DNA from: Blastomonas ursincola
GTDB lineage: Bacteria > Pseudomonadota > Alphaproteobacteria > Sphingomonadales > Sphingomonadaceae
Reading direction: 5' to 3'
NCBI RefSeq assembly: GCF_013607875.1
Contig: NZ_VDES01000004.1
Span: 115,870-152,708 of the forward strand
DNA length: 36,839 bases
Below the pieces are notes generated by a model. The model searched no databases and had not been told where the DNA came from. It worked only from the letters and a program-made list of their open reading frames with translations. Below are positions 9,075-17,339 of the stretch, one piece after another; the first letter of the stretch is position 1; each line of letters starts with the position of its first letter. The translations under genes and the position numbers were made by a program.

Positions 9075-9206
9075 CCGTTTGTCCCGAGCGTGTCGAGGGA
9101 CGCATGCGAGACGTTGGCGATCACGTCCCTCGACTTCCCGGCGGAGCCGGGAAGTTCATCCCGAGCGGCTGGCTTGCCTGCCAGCCGAGGGGCTCGGGAC
9201 AAACGG
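9075..9206 (+). repeat. Family A modular palindromic repeat, copy 2 (132 bp)
   Basis: The ends are perfect 15-bp inverted repeats, CCGTTTGTCCCGAGC and GCTCGGGACAAACGG. Inside are GTCGAGGGAC...GTCCCTCGAC, a 9-bp hairpin CTTCCCGGC-GGA-GCCGGGAAG, and a GGCTGGC...GCCAGCC hairpin. It lies between two SDR genes of the same operon. In-frame reading through it gives a spurious N-terminal extension to the downstream gene. Confidence 0.9.
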
Positions 9207-9247
9207 AGGTGGCTTGTTGTGCGTCATATTCAAGCGGAGACCGACGC

Positions 9248-10000
9248 ATGACCCGCACCGCCATCGTCACCGGCGCGACCTCGGGAATCGGGCGTGCCAC
9301 TGCGCTCCGCCTGGCCAAGGCGGGCTTTCACATTATCGCCACCGGACGCAATGCGCAGCGCGGCGCGGAGACCGTGCGCCAGGTCGAGGCGGCGGGCGGC
9401 ACGGCCGAGTTCCACAGCTTCGACGTGACATCGGAAAGCGACTGGTCCGCGTTCGCCGACACGGTGACCGCCAAACACACATCCGTCGACGCGCTGATCA
9501 ATTCCGCCGGATCGTTCTTCACCAGGCCGCTGCCCGAGACCACGCTCGAGGATTTCCGCGAGCTGTGGACCGCCGATGTCGAAAGCGTGGTGCTGGGCAC
9601 CAAATACGGCTTTCGCATGATGCGCGAAACCAGGAGCGCCGGCGCGATCGTCAACATCTCCTCGCTCGCCGGGCTGATCGGGCTCGAGGATTGCGCCGCC
9701 TATTGCGCGGCCAAGGCGGCGGTGACGCATTTCAGCCGGGTCGCCGCATTGGAAGGTGCGCAGATGGACCCCAAGATCCGCGTCAATTCGCTCAACCCCG
9801 GCGTGATCTATACCGAGATGATCACCGGCGCCTATGGCGACAATGATGCGGTGAAGGCGTTCGTGATGGACGGCAACGCGTTGCAGCGCGTCGGCACGGC
9901 AGAGGACATCGCCAGCGCAGCCACCTTCCTCGCTTGCTCCGCCTCGCGCATGGTCACCGGCACCGCGATGCTGGTCGATGGCGGGCGCGGCGCGGACTGA
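9248..10000 (+). CDS. SDR family NAD(P)-dependent oxidoreductase (2)
   Basis: A 250-residue classical SDR. TGATSGIG is at 8-15, a variant NSAG at 85-88 where NNAG is usual, Ser138/Ser139, and Tyr152-Lys156 (YCAAK). A basic residue after beta-2 (TGRNAQR, Arg34) favours NADP(H). The ATG at 9248 is preceded by CGGAG. A start at 9104 would run back through the family A repeat and is rejected. The closing segment TGTAMLVDGGR is normal. The C-terminal VIYTEMI replaces the common PG-V-T-x-M motif. Role in the pathway is inferred only from its position. Confidence 0.92.
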   Translation: MTRTAIVTGATSGIGRATALRLAKAGFHIIATGRNAQRGAETVRQVEAAGGTAEFHSFDVTSESDWSAFADTVTAKHTSVDALINSAGSFFTRPLPETTLEDFRELWTADVESVVLGTKYGFRMMRETRSAGAIVNISSLAGLIGLEDCAAYCAAKAAVTHFSRVAALEGAQMDPKIRVNSLNPGVIYTEMITGAYGDNDAVKAFVMDGNALQRVGTAEDIASAATFLACSASRMVTGTAMLVDGGRGAD

Positions 10001-10040
10001 ATTTCCTCATCTTCCTGCATTCTCACGGAGACGCATTTCC

Positions 10041-11054
10041 ATGACCAGCAACCGCCAGTTCATCCTCAAGCGCCGCCCCAATGGCACGCCGGTGGCCGAC
10101 GACTTCGCGCTCGAAACCAGCGCGCTGCCCGTGCTGGAAGAGGGCCAGTTCCTGATACGCAACCATTATGCCTCGCTCGATCCGGCGCAGCGCGGCTGGA
10201 TGTCCGATGCGGACAGCTACATGCCGCCGATCCCGCTCGGTGCGCCGGTGCGCGCGACCACCATCGGCGTGGTCGAGGAAAGCCGCGCGGAAGGTTTCAC
10301 CAAGGGCCAATGGGTGATGGGGCTGAACGCGATCGAGGACTATTCGGTCGGCACTTTGGGCGGGTTCACCCAGCCGATCGATCCGCACGCGGTGCCGCAG
10401 GTGACCAACTATCTCTCGCTGTTCGGCGCGGTCGGAATGACCGCCTATTTCGGCTTTCTCGACGTGTGCGAACCCAAGCCGGGCGATGTCGTGCTGGTCA
10501 GCGGGGCCGCCGGAGCCGTCGGATCGCTGGTCGGGCAGATCGCCAAGATCCTGGGCTGCACCGCGATCGGCATCGCGGGCGGCGCGGAAAAATGCGCGCG
10601 GCTGACCGATCGCTATGGGTTCGATCATGCCATCGACTATCGCGGCAAGGATGTGAGCGCGCTCGATGCCGCGATCCGCGCGGTCGCGCCCGATGGTGTC
10701 GATGTGATCTTCGAGAATGTCGGCGGCGATATTCTCGATGCGGGCCTCATGAACCTCAAGCACGGCGCGCGCATCGGCCTGTGCGGGCTGATCAGCGAGT
10801 ATAACGCGCCAGAGCCTGTCGGCGCGCGCAACCTGTGGCAGCTGATCGTGCACCGGGCTTCGATCCGGGGCCTGCTCGTCGCCGATTATGTCGCGCGCTT
10901 TGCCGAGGGCGGCGCGAAGATGGGCGAATGGGCTGCCGCCGGAAAGCTGATCGTCGATGAGCATGTCGACGAGGGGCTGGACAATGCGCTGCCCGCCTTC
11001 CTGCGGCTGTTCGAGGGGTCGAACCAGGGCAAGATGATCCTGAAGATCGCCTGA
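10041..11054 (+). CDS. NADP-dependent MDR oxidoreductase (CurA/prostaglandin-reductase type)
   Basis: A 337-residue zinc-free medium-chain dehydrogenase/reductase of the alkenal/one oxidoreductase or 15-oxoprostaglandin 13-reductase type, which reduces activated C=C bonds with NADPH. The N-terminal domain starts RQFILKRRPNGTPVADDF. Typical family landmarks follow: YASLDPAQRGWM, the glycine-rich VSGAAGAVGSLVGQIAK near residues 153-169 and the C-terminal GKMILKI. Structural or catalytic zinc cysteines are absent, as expected for the subgroup. The ATG at 10041 follows ACGGAGACG. It ends two bases before the GTG of the ThuA-like gene, so these are tightly coupled. A saturating step on an alpha,beta-unsaturated ketone or aldehyde is the likely job. 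Confidence 0.9.
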   Translation: MTSNRQFILKRRPNGTPVADDFALETSALPVLEEGQFLIRNHYASLDPAQRGWMSDADSYMPPIPLGAPVRATTIGVVEESRAEGFTKGQWVMGLNAIEDYSVGTLGGFTQPIDPHAVPQVTNYLSLFGAVGMTAYFGFLDVCEPKPGDVVLVSGAAGAVGSLVGQIAKILGCTAIGIAGGAEKCARLTDRYGFDHAIDYRGKDVSALDAAIRAVAPDGVDVIFENVGGDILDAGLMNLKHGARIGLCGLISEYNAPEPVGARNLWQLIVHRASIRGLLVADYVARFAEGGAKMGEWAAAGKLIVDEHVDEGLDNALPAFLRLFEGSNQGKMILKIA

Positions 11055-11056
11055 GC

Positions 11057-11818
11057 GTGCGGCACCTGCTGGTCCTGTCGGGCGGCCATCCCTATGAGGC
11101 CGAGCCGTTCGCGGCGCTGCTCGCCAGTCTGCACGGATGGCAGGTCGAGCATCTGGTCCATCCCGAGGCCGAGGCACTGGTCGCCGATGGCGCGGCGGAG
11201 CAGGCCGATGCGCTGCTGTTCTACGACATGCCCGGCTTCACCTTTGCCGACGGGACGGTGGCGACGCGTCCCCCCTCCGCCGGGTTCGTTGCGGCGATCA
11301 AGGCGCATTTCGCGCGCGGCAGGGGCGCGGTCGCGCTGCACCATGCGCTGGCCGGATGGGCGGACTGGCCCGAATGGGCGGAGATGCTGGGCGGCAAGTT
11401 CCTCTATCGGCGCGAGACGCTGCGCGGGCGCGAATGCCTCGATTCGGGCTATCGGCACGATGTCGATTATGACGCGGTGGTGCTGGCGGACCATCCCGTC
11501 ACGCGCGGCCTGCCCGCCCGTTTCGCGATGTGCGACGAGCTCTATCTCGCCGAGATTTTCGCCGAAGACGTCACCCCGCTGATCGCGGCAGATCATGAAT
11601 TTGCTGCGCACAATTTCCATTCCGCCGCGCATGCCGTGGCGGGGCGGATGTTCGACAATTCGGACTGGCCGCATGCGCCGGGTCACAATTTGGTGGCATG
11701 GGCGAAGCCGGTCGCGGCGGGGCAGCTGGTCTATCTGCAGTTCGGCGACGGGCGAGACGCCTATGGCAATCCGCACGTGCGGCAATTGCTGGCCAACGCC
11801 CTGGATTACGTTACATGA
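11057..11818 (+). CDS. ThuA-like domain protein (1)
   Basis: A 253-residue protein of the ThuA-like (trehalose-utilisation/glutamine-amidotransferase-like fold) family. Visible family features are the N-terminal VLSGGHPYEAEPF, the central FYDMPGF, ARGRGAVALHHALAGW and DHPVTRGLP, the region FAMCDELYLAE, and the C-terminal AWAKPVAAGQLVYLQFGDG. The start is GTG at 11057, two bases after the reductase stop. The biochemical role of ThuA-like proteins outside sugar metabolism is not established, and no sugar genes are nearby. A divergent second ThuA-like gene at 18135 in the same cluster points to a pathway role. Confidence 0.88.
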   Translation: MRHLLVLSGGHPYEAEPFAALLASLHGWQVEHLVHPEAEALVADGAAEQADALLFYDMPGFTFADGTVATRPPSAGFVAAIKAHFARGRGAVALHHALAGWADWPEWAEMLGGKFLYRRETLRGRECLDSGYRHDVDYDAVVLADHPVTRGLPARFAMCDELYLAEIFAEDVTPLIAADHEFAAHNFHSAAHAVAGRMFDNSDWPHAPGHNLVAWAKPVAAGQLVYLQFGDGRDAYGNPHVRQLLANALDYVT

Positions 11819-11843
11819 GAGCATATTGGGGAGAGGCACGGAC

Positions 11844-12566
11844 ATGAGCAGGCTCAAGGGACGCAAGGCGCTGGTAACGGGGGCTGCATCGGGAATCGGC
11901 GCGGCGACGGTGGCACGGCTGCTCGCCGATGGCGCGACGGTGCTCGCCTGCGACATCAGCGGCGAGGGCATGGCGGGCACGTTCAACCATGTCGCCAACC
12001 TTGCCGATCCGCAGGCGATCGCGCTGCTCGCCGCCGCAGCGGAAAGCCAGCTCGGCGGGCTCGACATCCTGGTCAACAATGCAGGCGTCTGCCCGGTGGG
12101 CACGCTCGAAGACCTGACCGACGATCAGTGGCAGTTCGGGCTGGACGTGAACCTGCTCGCGCCCGCGCGGCTGGCCAAGGCGTGCCTTTCGCTGCTCAAG
12201 GCCTCCTCCGCCGGCCGGGTCATCAACACCGGATCGATCCTGTCGCGCTATGGCGATGCGGGGCTCGGCGCCTATGCCGCGTCCAAGCACGCCATCCTGG
12301 GCTTCACCCGCTCGCTGGCGATGGAGCTCGGCCCCTATGGCGTCACGGTCAATTGCGTGCAGCCCGGCTGCATCGTCACCGGCATGACGCGCGGCATGCT
12401 GGAGAATGGCGCGGCGGCAGAATATTATCGCGAGAAATCGGCGCTCAAGCGATTGGGCCAGCCCGAGGACATTGCCGATGTCATCGCGTTCCTCGCCAGC
12501 GACGACGCGCGCTTCATCACCGGCCAGGGCATCATCGCCGATGGCGGCGTGATGACGCACAGCTGA
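11844..12566 (+). CDS. SDR family NAD(P)-dependent oxidoreductase (3)
   Basis: A 240-residue classical SDR. TGAASGIG is at 12-19, NNAG at 78-81, Ser131, and Tyr144-Lys148 (YAASK). Asp37 (ACDISG) favours NAD(H). The C-terminal FITGQGIIADGG is typical. It begins 25 bp after the ThuA-like stop, with GGGGAGAGG before the ATG. It is the last gene of this plus-strand block, and the opposing toxin-antitoxin pair follows 15 bp later. It is short for the family but complete. Confidence 0.92.
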   Translation: MSRLKGRKALVTGAASGIGAATVARLLADGATVLACDISGEGMAGTFNHVANLADPQAIALLAAAAESQLGGLDILVNNAGVCPVGTLEDLTDDQWQFGLDVNLLAPARLAKACLSLLKASSAGRVINTGSILSRYGDAGLGAYAASKHAILGFTRSLAMELGPYGVTVNCVQPGCIVTGMTRGMLENGAAAEYYREKSALKRLGQPEDIADVIAFLASDDARFITGQGIIADGGVMTHS

Positions 12567-12581
12567 GCGGAACAGCGGCCG

Positions 12582-12887
12582 TCAGCCCTTGTCGAAATGG
12601 CTGACGACATCGCGGCTGGCGTGGAGGATGTTGGCTATCTCCACGCTCTCGTCGCCATATCGGAAAAAGATGATATACCCATGGGCGGCGACGCTGCGCA
12701 GCCCAGGTGCCAAGTCGCTGCGATCCGATCCCAGCGTTCCGGGTAGTGAAGCCAGATGTGAGCACCTGGCGCGCAGTTTCTCGACAAAGCGCAGTCCCGT
12801 AGGCAGATGGCGGGACTCCAGGGTGATATACCTGAGTATCTCGACGAGATCGTCTGTCGCAGCGTCAAGATAGATAAGTACCCGCAC
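12582..12887 (-). CDS. parE: ParE/RelE-family toxin
   Basis: A 101-residue toxin of the RelE/ParE superfamily. The N-terminal VLIYLDAATDDLVEILRYI helix pair and the C-terminal RSVAAHGYIIFFRYGDESVEIANILHASRD strands match ParE-type toxins, which in characterised cases poison DNA gyrase. It starts with GTG at 12887, directly abutting the TAG of the antitoxin gene, so translation is coupled. The pair is on the minus strand within plus-strand catabolic genes and its 3' end is 15 bp from SDR 3. Toxicity is inferred from family only. Confidence 0.88.
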   Translation of the reverse strand: MRVLIYLDAATDDLVEILRYITLESRHLPTGLRFVEKLRARCSHLASLPGTLGSDRSDLAPGLRSVAAHGYIIFFRYGDESVEIANILHASRDVVSHFDKG

Positions 12888-13133
12888 CTAATATCCTTGT
12901 GCCTTGAGCTCCTGCGCTACTGTTTCCAGGCGCCGATCCACATCATCATCCGTGTTCTCGCCACCGCGTGCAAGCGAAGTTTCGATCGTCTCGCGCAGCG
13001 CCGCCAGCTTCGTCTCGCGCTCTTCGACCAGGCGCAGGCCTTCGCGGATCACTTCGCTCGCCGAGGCATAGCGCCCGGTCTTGAGCAGCGCCTCGACATA
13101 GCCTTCCCAGCGTTCGCCGATCGATACGTTCAT
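12888..13133 (-). CDS. parD: ParD-family antitoxin (ribbon-helix-helix)
   Basis: An 81-residue antitoxin. MNVSIGERWEGYVEALLKTG followed by RYASASEVIREGLRLVEER is the ParD/CopG ribbon-helix-helix signature for DNA binding and dimerisation. The acidic/charged C terminus (ENTDDDVDRRLETVAQELK) would wrap the toxin. The ATG at 13133 is chosen because GGAAGG lies ten bases upstream; in-frame ATGs at 13142, 13151 and 13172 are less well placed. It would repress its own operon, and a perfect 14-bp palindrome lies upstream at 13181-13194. Confidence 0.87.
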   Translation of the reverse strand: MNVSIGERWEGYVEALLKTGRYASASEVIREGLRLVEERETKLAALRETIETSLARGGENTDDDVDRRLETVAQELKAQGY

Positions 13134-13180
13134 CGCGGTCATTCCTTCCATTACCGACCCACGGTCTATCACGATAACAC

Positions 13181-13194
13181 AAATTGCGCAATTT
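13181..13194. promoter_or_regulatory. Palindromic operator candidate for ParD
   Basis: AAATTGCGCAATTT is a perfect 14-bp palindrome about 48 bp upstream of the parD start. It is AT-rich relative to its surroundings. ParD-type proteins repress their own promoters at such sites. It also lies about 110 bp upstream of the divergent P450 gene. Confidence 0.55.
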
Positions 13195-13302
13195 TGGTTA
13201 TTGCCGCTTGCACGCCCTGCCCTAGCATTTTCGCGTATCGCGGCCTGACGCCGCAGCGGGCTATGACGGTTTCATGGCAAATCAGCACCATGGGAGCAGG
13301 GC

Positions 13303-14541
13303 ATGACGGTGGCGGCGGAGCAGAAGAGCTTTTTCCATCCCGATGTGCTGACCAGCCCCTTCGCCTTCTATCAGGAGCATCTGGCGACCGAGCCGGTCTA
13401 TCACGACAAGGCAACCGGCCTGTATCTGGTGCTGAGCCACAAGCTCGTCAGCGAGGCGACATCGCGGACGGACGAGTTCTCGAACAATTTCCAGACGGTG
13501 CTTTCGGGCGCGCGGTCCGAGGACTCCGAGGTCAAGGCGATCCTGGACGAGGGCTGGCCGCAGGTCGATACGCTGCTGACCGCCGATCCGCCGGTGCACA
13601 CGCGCTTTCGCAAGCTGGTCAACCTCGCCTTTTCCGCCCCGCGCGTGAACAAGCTGGAGGCACATATCCGCGAGATCGCACGCGATCTGATCGAGCAGAT
13701 GCTGGAGAAGGACGAGATCGAGTTCGTCCGCGATTTCGCCATGCCGCTGCCGATCCGGATGATCTCCGAACAGCTCGGCCTGACGCACGAGGAGCCTGAA
13801 ACGATCAAGCGCTGGACCGATGCCTTTGTCGACCGGCTGGGCGGCATGGTCCCCAAGGAGCGCGAGCTGCAATGCGCGCGCGAGGTGGTCGAGTTCCAGC
13901 ACGCGATCAAGGCGCAGATGGACCTGCGCCGCGCCAACCCGACCGACGATCTGCTGTCCGACCTTGTCCATGCAGAGGTCGATGGCGAGCGGCCGCTCGA
14001 CGATGGCGAGCTGCTCTCGATCGTGCAGCAGCTGCTGGTCGCGGGCAACGAGACGACCACCGCGACGCTCGCCGAGGGCATCATCCTGCTCGCCCGCAAT
14101 CCGGATGAGCTGGCCAAGGCCAAGGCCGACCCGAAGATCATCCCCAATATGGTCGAGGAAATGCTGCGGCTGGCCAGCGCATCGTCGGGCATCTGGCGGG
14201 TGATGAAGGCGGATGCCGAGCTGGGCGGCGTGACCCTGCCCAAGGGCGCAATGGTGATGATGCGCTATGCTGCGGCCAACCGCGACCCCGAACGCTATGA
14301 AGATCCGGACCGTTTCCTCGCCGATCGCGCCAATGCGCGCACCCATCTCGCCTTCGGGCGCGGCATCCATATGTGCGTGGGCAACATGCTCAGCCGCAAG
14401 GAAATGACCGTGGCGTTCGAGGAGCTGCTGCCGCGCATTTCGGGCATTACGCTGACCGACGAAGCGGCCATCGCCTATCCTCCCAACATGATGCTGCGCG
14501 GCCCGGTATCCGTGCCCGTCCGTTTCGAGCAGCGCGCATGA
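13303..14541 (+). CDS. Cytochrome P450
   Basis: A 412-residue soluble bacterial P450 monooxygenase. The I-helix oxygen-activation motif AGNETT is at 247-252, the ExxR motif is E286-x-x-R289, and the heme-binding loop FGRGIHMCVG is at 351-360 with the thiolate Cys358. HTRFRKLVNLAF (C-helix heme-propionate region) is at about 99-110. There is no membrane anchor and no fused redox partner, so it needs a ferredoxin and reductase not found beside it. The ATG at 13303 follows GGGAGCAGGGC. Its stop overlaps the acyl-CoA dehydrogenase start by four bases, so it heads a coupled operon. In gene order with ACAD, DUF35 and thiolase it resembles CYP125 in the mycobacterial igr locus, but the CYP family cannot be assigned from sequence alone. 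Confidence 0.95.
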   Translation: MTVAAEQKSFFHPDVLTSPFAFYQEHLATEPVYHDKATGLYLVLSHKLVSEATSRTDEFSNNFQTVLSGARSEDSEVKAILDEGWPQVDTLLTADPPVHTRFRKLVNLAFSAPRVNKLEAHIREIARDLIEQMLEKDEIEFVRDFAMPLPIRMISEQLGLTHEEPETIKRWTDAFVDRLGGMVPKERELQCAREVVEFQHAIKAQMDLRRANPTDDLLSDLVHAEVDGERPLDDGELLSIVQQLLVAGNETTTATLAEGIILLARNPDELAKAKADPKIIPNMVEEMLRLASASSGIWRVMKADAELGGVTLPKGAMVMMRYAAANRDPERYEDPDRFLADRANARTHLAFGRGIHMCVGNMLSRKEMTVAFEELLPRISGITLTDEAAIAYPPNMMLRGPVSVPVRFEQRA

Positions 14542-15629
14542 ATTTCGATTATGACGAGAGCCAGCTGCTGTATCGCGCCTCGGTCGAGCGGTTTCTCGAG
14601 AGCAGCGACATTGCCGCGCGCAAGGCGCAGCGCGCGGCGCCCGGCGGTATCGACCGTGCGCGCTGGCAGGCCATGGCCGAACTGGGCCTGGCCGCGATGG
14701 CGCTGGCCGAGGACAAGGGCGGGCTGGGCAGCAGCCTGCTCGATCTGGTCGCGGTGGGCGAAAGCTTCGGCCAGCGCATCTCTTCGGACAACTGGCTGGA
14801 AAACGCGGTTCTGCCGATGCTGCTGGCAGGATCGGGCCTTGCCCAGGGGCATGCGCTGAATGATGCGCTCGCCTCGGGCGAGGCGATTGCGGCGCTGGCG
14901 CTGTTCGAGCCCGAGGGGCGGCATGCCACGCTGCCGCGCAGCACGACCGCCAAGGCCAATGCCGGCGGCTTCGTGCTGCAGGGCGAAAAAACATTTGTGC
15001 TGGGTGGCATGGCAGCGGACTGGCTGCTGGTGAGCGCCGCGACTGAGAGCGGACCCGCGCTGTTCCTGGTCGCCGCCGATGCGCCCGGCTTGCACCGCCG
15101 CAGCTATCGCGTGGTCGATGGCAATGAGGCAGCGGAAGTGCGACTGCTGGGCTGCGAGGTCCCGGCCGAGGCACGGCTGGCGCTCGATTGGGAGGAAGTC
15201 GAGGCCGCGCTCGCCACCGCAAGGTTGGTTGCAGCGGCCGAAATGGCAGGCCTCGCCCAGCGGTTGTTTGACGACACGCTGAACTATGTCCGCCAGCGCG
15301 AGCAGTTCGGCCAGCCGATCGGGCGTTTCCAGGCGATCCAGCACCGCATGGTCGAAGCCTATGCGCGCGTCGATCAGGCCAGGAGCGCGCTGATCGCGGC
15401 GGTGACCTCCGGAGCGCCGCAGGACATTGCGGGGATGAAGGCGGTGGTCGCGGAAGCCGCGCTGGCCATCGGGCGCGAGGCGGTGCAGCTGCACGGCGGC
15501 ATGGGCACCACCGACGAGCTCGAGATCGGCCATGCGCACAAGCGCGTTCTGCTGCTGTCGCAATGGCTGGGCGATCCGGCGAGCGGGCTCGATGCCTATG
15601 CGCAGGTCGCGATAAGGGATGCAGCGTGA
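14538..15629 (+). CDS. Acyl-CoA dehydrogenase (1, FadE-like)
   Basis: A 363-residue FAD-dependent acyl-CoA dehydrogenase. The N-terminal helical domain is MNFDYDESQLLYRASVERFL. The middle region holds GGFVLQGEKTFVLGG, and the C-terminal domain has VRQREQFGQPIGRFQAIQHRMVE and QLHGGMGTTDELEIGHAHKR. It is shorter than the second dehydrogenase at 18888, with a different C-terminal motif. The two may be the unlike subunits of an alpha2beta2 enzyme, as for steroid side-chain dehydrogenases; this is inference. It starts on an ATGA overlap with the P450 stop and its own stop overlaps the GTG of the DUF35 gene, showing tight coupling. Confidence 0.93.
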   Translation: MNFDYDESQLLYRASVERFLESSDIAARKAQRAAPGGIDRARWQAMAELGLAAMALAEDKGGLGSSLLDLVAVGESFGQRISSDNWLENAVLPMLLAGSGLAQGHALNDALASGEAIAALALFEPEGRHATLPRSTTAKANAGGFVLQGEKTFVLGGMAADWLLVSAATESGPALFLVAADAPGLHRRSYRVVDGNEAAEVRLLGCEVPAEARLALDWEEVEAALATARLVAAAEMAGLAQRLFDDTLNYVRQREQFGQPIGRFQAIQHRMVEAYARVDQARSALIAAVTSGAPQDIAGMKAVVAEAALAIGREAVQLHGGMGTTDELEIGHAHKRVLLLSQWLGDPASGLDAYAQVAIRDAA

Positions 15630-16018
15630 GCGGCGCGCTTCCGGTCGCCGAGGGTCTGTGGACCGACGAGGCCGAGCCGCGCCTGATCGGCGGTCGCCAT
15701 GCGCAGACCGGCGAGATCGTCTTCCCGATGCCCGGGGGCGATGCTGCGCAGCATTATGTGCCGGTACCGCTCTCTCGCACCGGCACATTGTGGTCGTGGA
15801 CCAGCCAGGATTTCCGCCCGAAGTCGCCGCCTTATGCGGGGCCGGAGGACTTCGTGCCCTTCCTGCTCGGCTATGTCGAGCTTCCCGGCGAGGTGATTGT
15901 CGAGACGCGGATCGAGGGCGCGGCGCTGAGCGACCTGAGCCTCGGCATGCCGATGGAGCTGGTGCTGACCGAGTTCGCACCGGGGCGCACGACTTTTGCG
16001 TTCAGGCCAATTCGATGA
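15626..16018 (+). CDS. DUF35/OB-fold thiolase-associated protein
   Basis: A 130-residue protein of the DUF35 (rubredoxin-like zinc ribbon plus OB-fold) family. These partner SCP2-type thiolases and, in steroid degraders, the Ltp2 aldolase. The OB-fold part is TGTLWSWTSQDFRPKSPPY...FVPFLLGYVELPGEVIVETRI...GMPMELVLTEF. The zinc ribbon is degenerate: at LIGGRHAQTGEIVFPMP the usual Cys-x2-Cys is absent. The GTG start at 15626 overlaps the previous TGA. An ATG start gives no family-like N terminus. The thiolase gene follows after a family A repeat, so the pair almost certainly works together. Confidence 0.85.
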   Translation: MSGALPVAEGLWTDEAEPRLIGGRHAQTGEIVFPMPGGDAAQHYVPVPLSRTGTLWSWTSQDFRPKSPPYAGPEDFVPFLLGYVELPGEVIVETRIEGAALSDLSLGMPMELVLTEFAPGRTTFAFRPIR

Positions 16019-16029
16019 TGCGCCCCCCT

Positions 16030-16161
16030 CCGTTTTTCCCGAGCGTGTCGAGGGACGTCACCCAACCGTTCGAGATCAGGTCCCTCGACTTCCCGGCGTG
16101 GCCGGGAAGTTCATCCCGAGCGGCTGGCTTGCCAGCCAGCCGAGGGGCTCGGGACAAACGG
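16030..16161 (+). repeat. Family A modular palindromic repeat, copy 3 (132 bp)
   Basis: The ends are CCGTTTTTCCCGAGC and GCTCGGGACAAACGG, 15-bp inverted repeats with one mismatch. The internal modules match copy 2: GTCGAGGGAC...GTCCCTCGAC is imperfect, CTTCCCGGC-GTG-GCCGGGAAG is a 9-bp hairpin, and GGCTGGC-TTGCCA-GCCAGCC is a 7-bp hairpin. It fills the gap between the DUF35 and thiolase genes, which are otherwise expected to be coexpressed. Confidence 0.9.
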
Positions 16162-16184
16162 GCTTGGGCTGGTTGGGAGAACAG

Positions 16185-17336
16185 ATGAGCATGACCCAGG
16201 TCCAGATCATAGGCGCAGGCATACACCCCTTTGGCCGCACCGATGGCCGGTCGGGGCGCGATCAGGGCGTGTTCGCGGTGCGCGAGGCGCTGGCCGATGC
16301 GGGGCTCGAATGGACCGATATCGAATGCGCCTATGGCGGGTCGGAGGCCGCGGGCAATGCCGATATCATGGTCAACGAGTTGGGGCTGACGGGCCTTCCC
16401 TTCATCAACGTGTCGAACGGCTGCGCGACCGGGGGCAGCGCGCTCGCCTCTGCACGCAATGCCGTCGCCTCGGGCCAGTGCGATGTCGCGCTCGCGGTCG
16501 GGTTCGACAAGCACCCGCGCGGCGCATTCAACGCCAGGCCCGGCGACTGGGGCCTGCCCGAATGGTATGGCGAGACCGGGATGATGCTGACCACGCAGTT
16601 CTTCGCGCTGAAGATCCAGCGCTACATGCAGCTGCATGGCATCAGCCGCGCGACGCTCGGCAAGGTCGCGGAAAAGGCGTTCCGCAACGGCACCCTGTGC
16701 GACCATGCCTGGCGGCGCTCGCCGGTCGATCTCGACACGATCCTCAATGCGCCAATGGTCAACGATCCGCTGACCAAATACATGTTCTGCTCGCCCGCCG
16801 AAGGCGCGGTCGCGCTGATCATCGCCTCGGAGAAAAAGGCGCGCGAGCTGGGCGCGGACGGGGTCAGGATCGCCAGCATCGCGGTGCGCACCCGCCCGCC
16901 CGGATCGTTCGAGGTGTTCGCGCCCGCGATCAGCGTGGATCGCGGCGGCAAGCCGACCGAACTCGCGAGCCAGGCGGCATACGAGGCGGCAGGGATAGGC
17001 CCCGAGGATATCGATGTCGCGCAGCTGCAGGACACCGAATCGGGCGCGGAGATCATGCACATGGCCGAGAATGGCTTCTGCAAGGATGGCGAGCAGGAGA
17101 TGTGGTTCGCCGAAGGCCGCACCGAACTCAACGGCCAGCTTCCGGTCAACACCGATGGCGGCTGCCTCGCATGCGGCGAGCCGATCGGCGCATCGGGGTT
17201 GCGCCAGGTCTATGAGAACACCGTGCAGCTGCGCGGACGCGGCGGTGCGCGGCAGGTGCCGGGCCAGCCGAAGACTGCGTACAGCCATGTCTATGGCGCG
17301 CCGGGCCTGTCCGCCGTCGCGATACTGGAGCGCTGA
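16185..17336 (+). CDS. SCP2/lipid-transfer-type thiolase, possible Ltp2-like aldolase
   Basis: A 383-residue thiolase-fold protein of the sterol-carrier/lipid-transfer subgroup. The nucleophile-position Cys80 is present (NVSNGCATGGSA). At the GHP motif the catalytic histidine is replaced by Glu333 (CGEPIGASGLRQ), and the segment LQDTESGAEIMH stands where the second active-site loop lies. Such substitutions occur in lipid-transfer-type thiolases, including those acting as retro-aldolases with a DUF35 partner (Ltp2 with ChsH2). Either thiolysis of a 3-ketoacyl-CoA or aldol cleavage of a 3-hydroxyacyl-CoA is possible. The ATG at 16185 follows GGGAG. An earlier in-frame start would run through the family A repeat. 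The neighbouring DUF35 gene supports the complex. Confidence 0.9.
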   Translation: MSMTQVQIIGAGIHPFGRTDGRSGRDQGVFAVREALADAGLEWTDIECAYGGSEAAGNADIMVNELGLTGLPFINVSNGCATGGSALASARNAVASGQCDVALAVGFDKHPRGAFNARPGDWGLPEWYGETGMMLTTQFFALKIQRYMQLHGISRATLGKVAEKAFRNGTLCDHAWRRSPVDLDTILNAPMVNDPLTKYMFCSPAEGAVALIIASEKKARELGADGVRIASIAVRTRPPGSFEVFAPAISVDRGGKPTELASQAAYEAAGIGPEDIDVAQLQDTESGAEIMHMAENGFCKDGEQEMWFAEGRTELNGQLPVNTDGGCLACGEPIGASGLRQVYENTVQLRGRGGARQVPGQPKTAYSHVYGAPGLSAVAILER

Positions 17337-17339
17337 ACC

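Noticed and set aside
9104-9247. N-terminal extension of SDR 2 (and of the thiolase at 15996-16184)
   Set aside because: The extra residues translate the family A repeat and have no family similarity; good ribosome sites and conserved starts lie after the repeat.
12582-13302. Insertion sequence or transposon carrying parDE
   Set aside because: No transposase, terminal inverted repeats or target-site duplication could be seen around the pair.
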